Part shown: positions 6,285 through 6,428 of the stretch, piece after piece
Layout: every line of letters begins with the position of its first letter
Numbering within the stretch: the stretch's first letter is position 1
NCBI GenBank assembly: GCA_002299195.1
Contig: DBOA01000078.1
Location: forward strand, 1 to 6,428
Length of the DNA: 6,428 nucleotides
Direction of reading: 5' to 3'
Origin: Sphingomonadales bacterium UBA658
GTDB taxonomy: Bacteria > Pseudomonadota > Alphaproteobacteria > Sphingomonadales > Sphingomonadaceae
Made by a program: the position numbers and the translations under genes
The notes under the pieces: model-generated
What the model was told of the DNA's origin: nothing
Seen by the model: the letters and a program-made list of their open reading frames with translations, nothing else
Database searches by the model: none

Positions 6285-6428
6285 TTATTCGCCCGCTTTT
6301 TTGAACAAGGTGTCCGCTGTCAGCTCTGCCTTTTCAGTCGGTTCTACTTCACCGTTGAGAGCAGCTTCCGCACGGCGTGCCGCTTCGGTACGTTCTGCGC
6401 GCAATTCTTGGATCAGCGCGTCACGATC
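6285..6428 (-). CDS. C-terminal fragment of an unrecognised charged protein (runs off right edge)
   Basis: An open frame enters from the right edge and ends at TAA (6287-6285), giving 47 residues including ALIQELRAERTEAARRAEAA and ending ADTLFKKAGE. The stretch is rich in Glu, Ala, Arg and Lys and would form an amphipathic, possibly coiled-coil helix, followed by a short, less regular acidic tail. No motif identifies the family, and the true start lies outside the window. Support comes from the uninterrupted frame, codon-like composition, same strand as its neighbours and a stop placed 49 nt before the hydrolase gene. Whether it belongs to the hydrolase operon is unclear because an inverted repeat lies in the gap. 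Confidence 0.6.
   Translation of the reverse strand, partial: DRDALIQELRAERTEAARRAEAALNGEVEPTEKAELTADTLFKKAGE

Noticed and set aside
1..6428. A hidden mobile element, CRISPR array, toxin-antitoxin pair or defence system
   Set aside because: No transposase, integrase, repeat array, tRNA-type sequence or small paired genes were visible; genes are compact, co-directional and complete except at the edges.

Overview
The window looks like a chromosomal segment of an alphaproteobacterium, probably a sphingomonad-type organism. This rests on general protein style (a DinB of alphaproteobacterial type, a TetR/AcrR regulator next to a nitronate-monooxygenase-like flavoprotein and a DUF1330 protein, and a FadD-like ligase) and moderate GC with very compact gene spacing. 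No sequence here fixes the genus, so the taxon is an inference.

Everything convincing is on the minus strand, so transcription runs from high to low coordinates. In that order: (1) the last 47 codons of an unrecognised Glu/Ala-rich protein (6285-6428); (2) a 366-aa metallo-beta-lactamase-fold hydrolase with a C-terminal winged-helix-like tail; (3) 7 nt later, a 560-aa FadD-like acyl-CoA synthetase; (4) 12 nt later, DNA polymerase IV (dinB); (5) after 54 nt holding a good sigma70-like promoter and a dyad, a TetR/AcrR-family repressor; (6) after about 120 nt, a DUF1330 protein; (7) 4 nt later, an NMO-family flavin oxidoreductase; (8) 8 nt later, the start of another protein that runs off the left edge. 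No gene-free stretch exceeds about 121 nt. I saw no tRNA, rRNA, CRISPR array, insertion sequence or phage gene.

The spacing suggests two transcription units: hydrolase-ligase-dinB, and tetR followed by DUF1330-NMO-unknown. The enzymes would suit catabolism of an acid or lipid-like compound: activation to a CoA thioester by the ligase, hydrolysis by the MBL protein, and flavin-dependent oxidation by the NMO-like protein. The substrate cannot be read from the sequence, and dinB (translesion DNA synthesis) is the odd member.

The most striking non-coding feature is a perfect 14-bp inverted repeat with an 8-nt spacer (1512-1547) just upstream of the DUF1330 gene. Its gene-proximal arm contains the Shine-Dalgarno sequence. 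It could be the operator of the neighbouring TetR protein, an RBS-masking RNA hairpin, or both. A second perfect inverted repeat (10 bp, 4-nt spacer) lies just upstream of the hydrolase gene. The NMO-like protein lacks the histidine usual in its active-site glycine-rich motif. I did not find a convincing new multi-gene system; the rest is ordinary metabolic and repair content.
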